From: Haemonchus contortus
Taxonomy: Eukaryota > Nematoda > Chromadorea > Rhabditida > Trichostrongylidae
DNA length: 64,000 nucleotides
Direction: 5' to 3'
Assembly: GCA_000469685.2 (NCBI GenBank)
Contig: LS997565.1
Location: forward strand, 32,520,645 to 32,584,644
In this document: piece by piece, positions 61,402 through 64,000 of the stretch
Layout: every line of letters starts with the position of its first letter
Numbering within the stretch: the first letter of the stretch is position 1
Position numbers and translations under genes: made by a program
The notes under the pieces: model-generated
What the model saw: the letters and a program-made list of their open reading frames with translations, nothing else
Told to the model about the DNA's origin: nothing
Database searches by the model: none

Positions 61402-61646
61402 TGGCTGCTTTCATAGTCCGCCGGCCGGCGTGCCGGCGGAGGCAGTGCTAGCGGGGAGGAGGGAGGCAGACAGATAGGCAAACAGTCCACGCCCCTTCGA
61501 GGGGTTGAAAACAAACAACCTTCGAAGGGGCGTGGACTGTTTGCCTTACACTGTCTGCCTCCCTCCTCCCCCCTAGCACTGCCTCCGCCGGCACGCACGC
61601 CGGAACGCCGGCACGCCGGCCGGCCGGCGGACTATGAAAGCAGCCA
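61402..61646. mobile_element. Foldback MITE with arms over 100 bp
   Basis: The ends TGGCTGCTTTCATAGTCCGC and GCGGACTATGAAAGCAGCCA are inverted. Inside, GCAGTGCTAGCGGGGAGGAG and AACAGTCCACGCCCCTTCGA are each mirrored on the other side of a short loop near 61506-61522. Nearly the whole 245 bp can fold on itself. Confidence 0.8.
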
Positions 61647-62105
61647 ATTGCTTTTCAGGCACACTCTGGGTGACTAGGCTCTACGAGACAACATGTTTAC
61701 TAACCTTTCCAATTGAGATTTGCAATCCAGAAAATCTGCTGCATCTGTTTCGAAATGAGTGTGCTCAGAGCCCCTTGTTTAGTATCTCAACTCATGTTCA
61801 ACTTGGGATTGCTTCAATGTCCTACTCTCGCAGCGGTAGTTTGTTTTGGGTAAACGGTTGATAGGAATTTTCTTCATCAAAACAAGTTTCTGCATGGTAA
61901 TATCAGTCATAGATCTTCGCAGGCCAGCGTTCTCTTTTTCCTCTTCTTTGAACGGAACGAAATCTTGTCACCGTAAACGACGATCAGGCTGAACAGAACC
62001 TTCTTACGTGATGCATAATATTGCCTGTTGATGCGTGGGGAGACTCGTTTGAAGCGGAACTGTCCCTGAACAGACGGCTAGAATCGCTTTCCTACTCTAA
62101 TGCCA

Positions 62106-62212
62106 ACTTTAACGAGTTTCATTTTCGTTCTGATACCGGTCAACCGACCTAGAAGGAATAGAAGGCCAGATTTGCTCTGATGTGGGATTCGATCCACGAA
62201 CCATGAGTGAGT
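62106..62212 (-). repeat. tRNA-derived SINE fragment
   Basis: The reverse complement contains GTTCGTGGATCGAATCCCAC and a GGTCGGTTGACCGGTA block, decayed relatives of the family. Confidence 0.45.
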
Positions 62213-62906
62213 GAAACATAAATGGTCAGAAGAGCCTATATTCTGAATTACTCGCATTACGGGCTTTATTTCGGGACGGTTTTATCTGATTCCTCAATTT
62301 GCCTTATTTTATCATGCGTACGCGCTTTTTTCGGATTTTCATGGTGCATTGTTCGTCTGCTAACTGCCGTCTGCTTCTTTTCTTCTTGGATGCTTAAAAA
62401 TACAGGGTAAATTTAACACGGGTACAGAAATGAATTTTGAGGGTCTTGTTCTTCCACGTTCGGTCTTCTTGAAGTGTGGGCATGTTAATACATGATGCTT
62501 CTCTTTGCTTTGCCATACTGGTGTGTATTCTTGATCGGTTGAGCCACAAAACAAGGGGTCTGGTATATTCTCTCCCGAACGGCGTGTCGTGCTCGCCGCA
62601 CGCGATCGCGCGTTGTGAAGGGAAAGATACAAATTCTCAGTGGAAGAATACGGAGAGTCGCCGCGGAACCACTGCTCCAGGCCGTGAAATTCGGGTAGAA
62701 GTTCCTCACCCCAAATCAGTGGCTCCGAACTATTTTTAGGTCGGTGAAGACGTCAACTGGTTCGAAACGTCGACCTAATAAAGCGGTTCGATCATAACAA
62801 ACCTGTACAGCAAAGCACTGGGAAAGACTATGTTATTCTCTGTTCCCTTCAGAAAAGGAAACTAAGATTATAGGTGCCATCTAAGGAAGTCGATGAAATA
62901 GAAACT

Positions 62907-63047
62907 CAAAGTCTTTGGGCGTTAATCTTGAGGGTGTGGCTTGGGGTGGCCAGCCGACGAATACGTCAGTGCTTTTATCCTCCCAGATGAGAATGGTACC
63001 AGTTATCCGACCGCGGAGAATGGAAGGCTTAGTCGGCCCAGGGGAAC
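62907..63047 (-). repeat. tRNA-derived SINE 3' half
   Basis: GGGGTGGCCAGCCGACGAAT and GGTACCAGTTATCCGACC are the inverse of the family body. The tRNA-like head is missing. Confidence 0.55.
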
Positions 63048-63901
63048 TAATGTGATAGTGAAGTTTATGGATACGAAGTGCATTTCTTTAGATATTCAGT
63101 AAGGATCCCGAACAAAAGGTTACAGTTCTAGGTTCGGCAAAAACGAGTAAATTAGTAAGTTTACATACAGAATGTCTGCTTTGTAATTCACACCTATTAC
63201 GGTACAAACATATTGAAAGTGCACATACATATAGCGCGAAAGCATAAAGTATTAAATATGACCTCTATAAATTCCGCTGGGTCTCGTCCTTATATGAGCA
63301 CTAAGGACTGTATATACTCAATGAGGTGACCATCTGAGCAAATGTTTGGCAATACGGTTTATGAAAACTTCAGGTATTGTTTATTTGTGTTTGCCATCTG
63401 ACGACCCCATCAAAGCATGACTAAGATCATGCTAGCCCTGGTGAGACAATCCTAACAACAACCTATTTTTTAGAAAAAAAAAGCTGGATCCACCATGCTA
63501 AGATAAATGAAGACTTGATTATGAGCAAGGAATCAGATTGGCCATCGTTGTCAGGGTTAAGCTCGCGCATCGTGTAACCTACCACAAAAGTGTCTCTAAG
63601 ACAACGATTTCATAAATCTCAGCGATTCAGAAGTTTCGTCTTTTTAAAGTTATCACCTGCAGGGACCAGTTCCCAAATCAGCGATTTTTCCTTTTCGATT
63701 TGCCGATTTTTCCGGCAAACTAGCGTTCGTTTCAGACTCTTGAACAGCAGTCGATTTCCATAACAAGCCAATGCCATTCGGAAGCTGCTACTCTCACTGG
63801 AAAAAGGATGCGGCACACCCCAGTTTGAGATCAACCATCTGGGAGTAATTATTAACATAATTTGCTGTTACAGGCTAGATTTTGCTCAATGGAATGAAAG
63901 G

Positions 63902-64000
63902 GCGAGTATGGTGTAGTGGCAAGTCCGAACGGTCCGGGGTTCGAACTCTGACCAAGCTTCCCAACCCTCCAGAGTCGATAGTGGGTACCAGGCTCGTGAT
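63902..64000 (+). mobile_element. tRNA-derived SINE, cut by the window end
   Basis: GCGAGTATGGTGTAGTGGCA starts the copy, with B box GGTTCGAACTC and a GTGGGTACCAGGCTCGT block at the window edge. Confidence 0.6.

Larger units (their letters stand above)
61647..63901. other. No gene recognised
   Basis: Only SINE pieces (62106-62212, 62907-63047) were identified. Confidence 0.4.

Overview
The window looks like a piece of a nematode nuclear genome, most likely a strongylid (hookworm-like) worm. The evidence is many small exons (70 to 240 nt) split by short GT-AG introns, trans-splice-type acceptors directly in front of start codons, a close two-gene cluster on one strand that resembles an SL2-type operon, and a dense load of Tc1/mariner elements, RTE-like LINEs, tRNA-derived SINEs and MITEs. 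The genus is inferred, not proved. Nothing prokaryotic or viral was seen. No long open frame here is a gene by itself. The real genes become visible only when short exons are joined at splice sites in consistent phase, and every exon chain below was phase-checked by hand.

Three genes can be rebuilt. On the minus strand, a PUS7/TruD-type pseudouridine synthase (15 exons, 33270 to 28544) is followed after 191 bp by an FBXO7-like gene (9 exons, 28352 to 20752). The second gene has an N-terminal ubiquitin-like domain, an FP (PI31-like) region, an F-box and a proline-rich tail, and its ATG sits directly on a splice acceptor. On the plus strand, diverging from this pair, is a PrimPol gene (12 to 13 exons, about 35880 to 53199). 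Its primase catalytic motifs (DxE, SxH, D) and its C-H-C-C zinc motif are all intact, and it has an acidic/aromatic C-terminus like the RPA-binding motifs of the family. PrimPol is, to my knowledge, missing from C. elegans, so this copy is the most interesting gene here.

The rest is repeat-rich non-coding DNA. Positions 1-20 kb hold no recognisable gene, only SINEs, MITEs and one copy of a dispersed GC-box repeat. The introns carry a dead Tc3-like transposon (26321-27893, in FBXO7), a dead mariner (42346-43601), a dead RTE-type LINE (about 46880-49265) and a LINE fragment (about 51745-52210), the last three in PrimPol. Positions 53.2-64 kb hold no recognised gene: they contain another GC-box repeat copy, SINE pieces and a 245-bp foldback element. 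Several repeat families recur across the window (a TTAA-flanked MITE, a tRNA-derived SINE, the GC-box repeat, and a GGCTGCTTTCATAG foldback family).

Functionally the genes look like ordinary housekeeping loci: RNA modification plus an SCF/proteasome adaptor in one transcription unit, and a DNA damage-tolerance primase opposite. No link between their functions is claimed.
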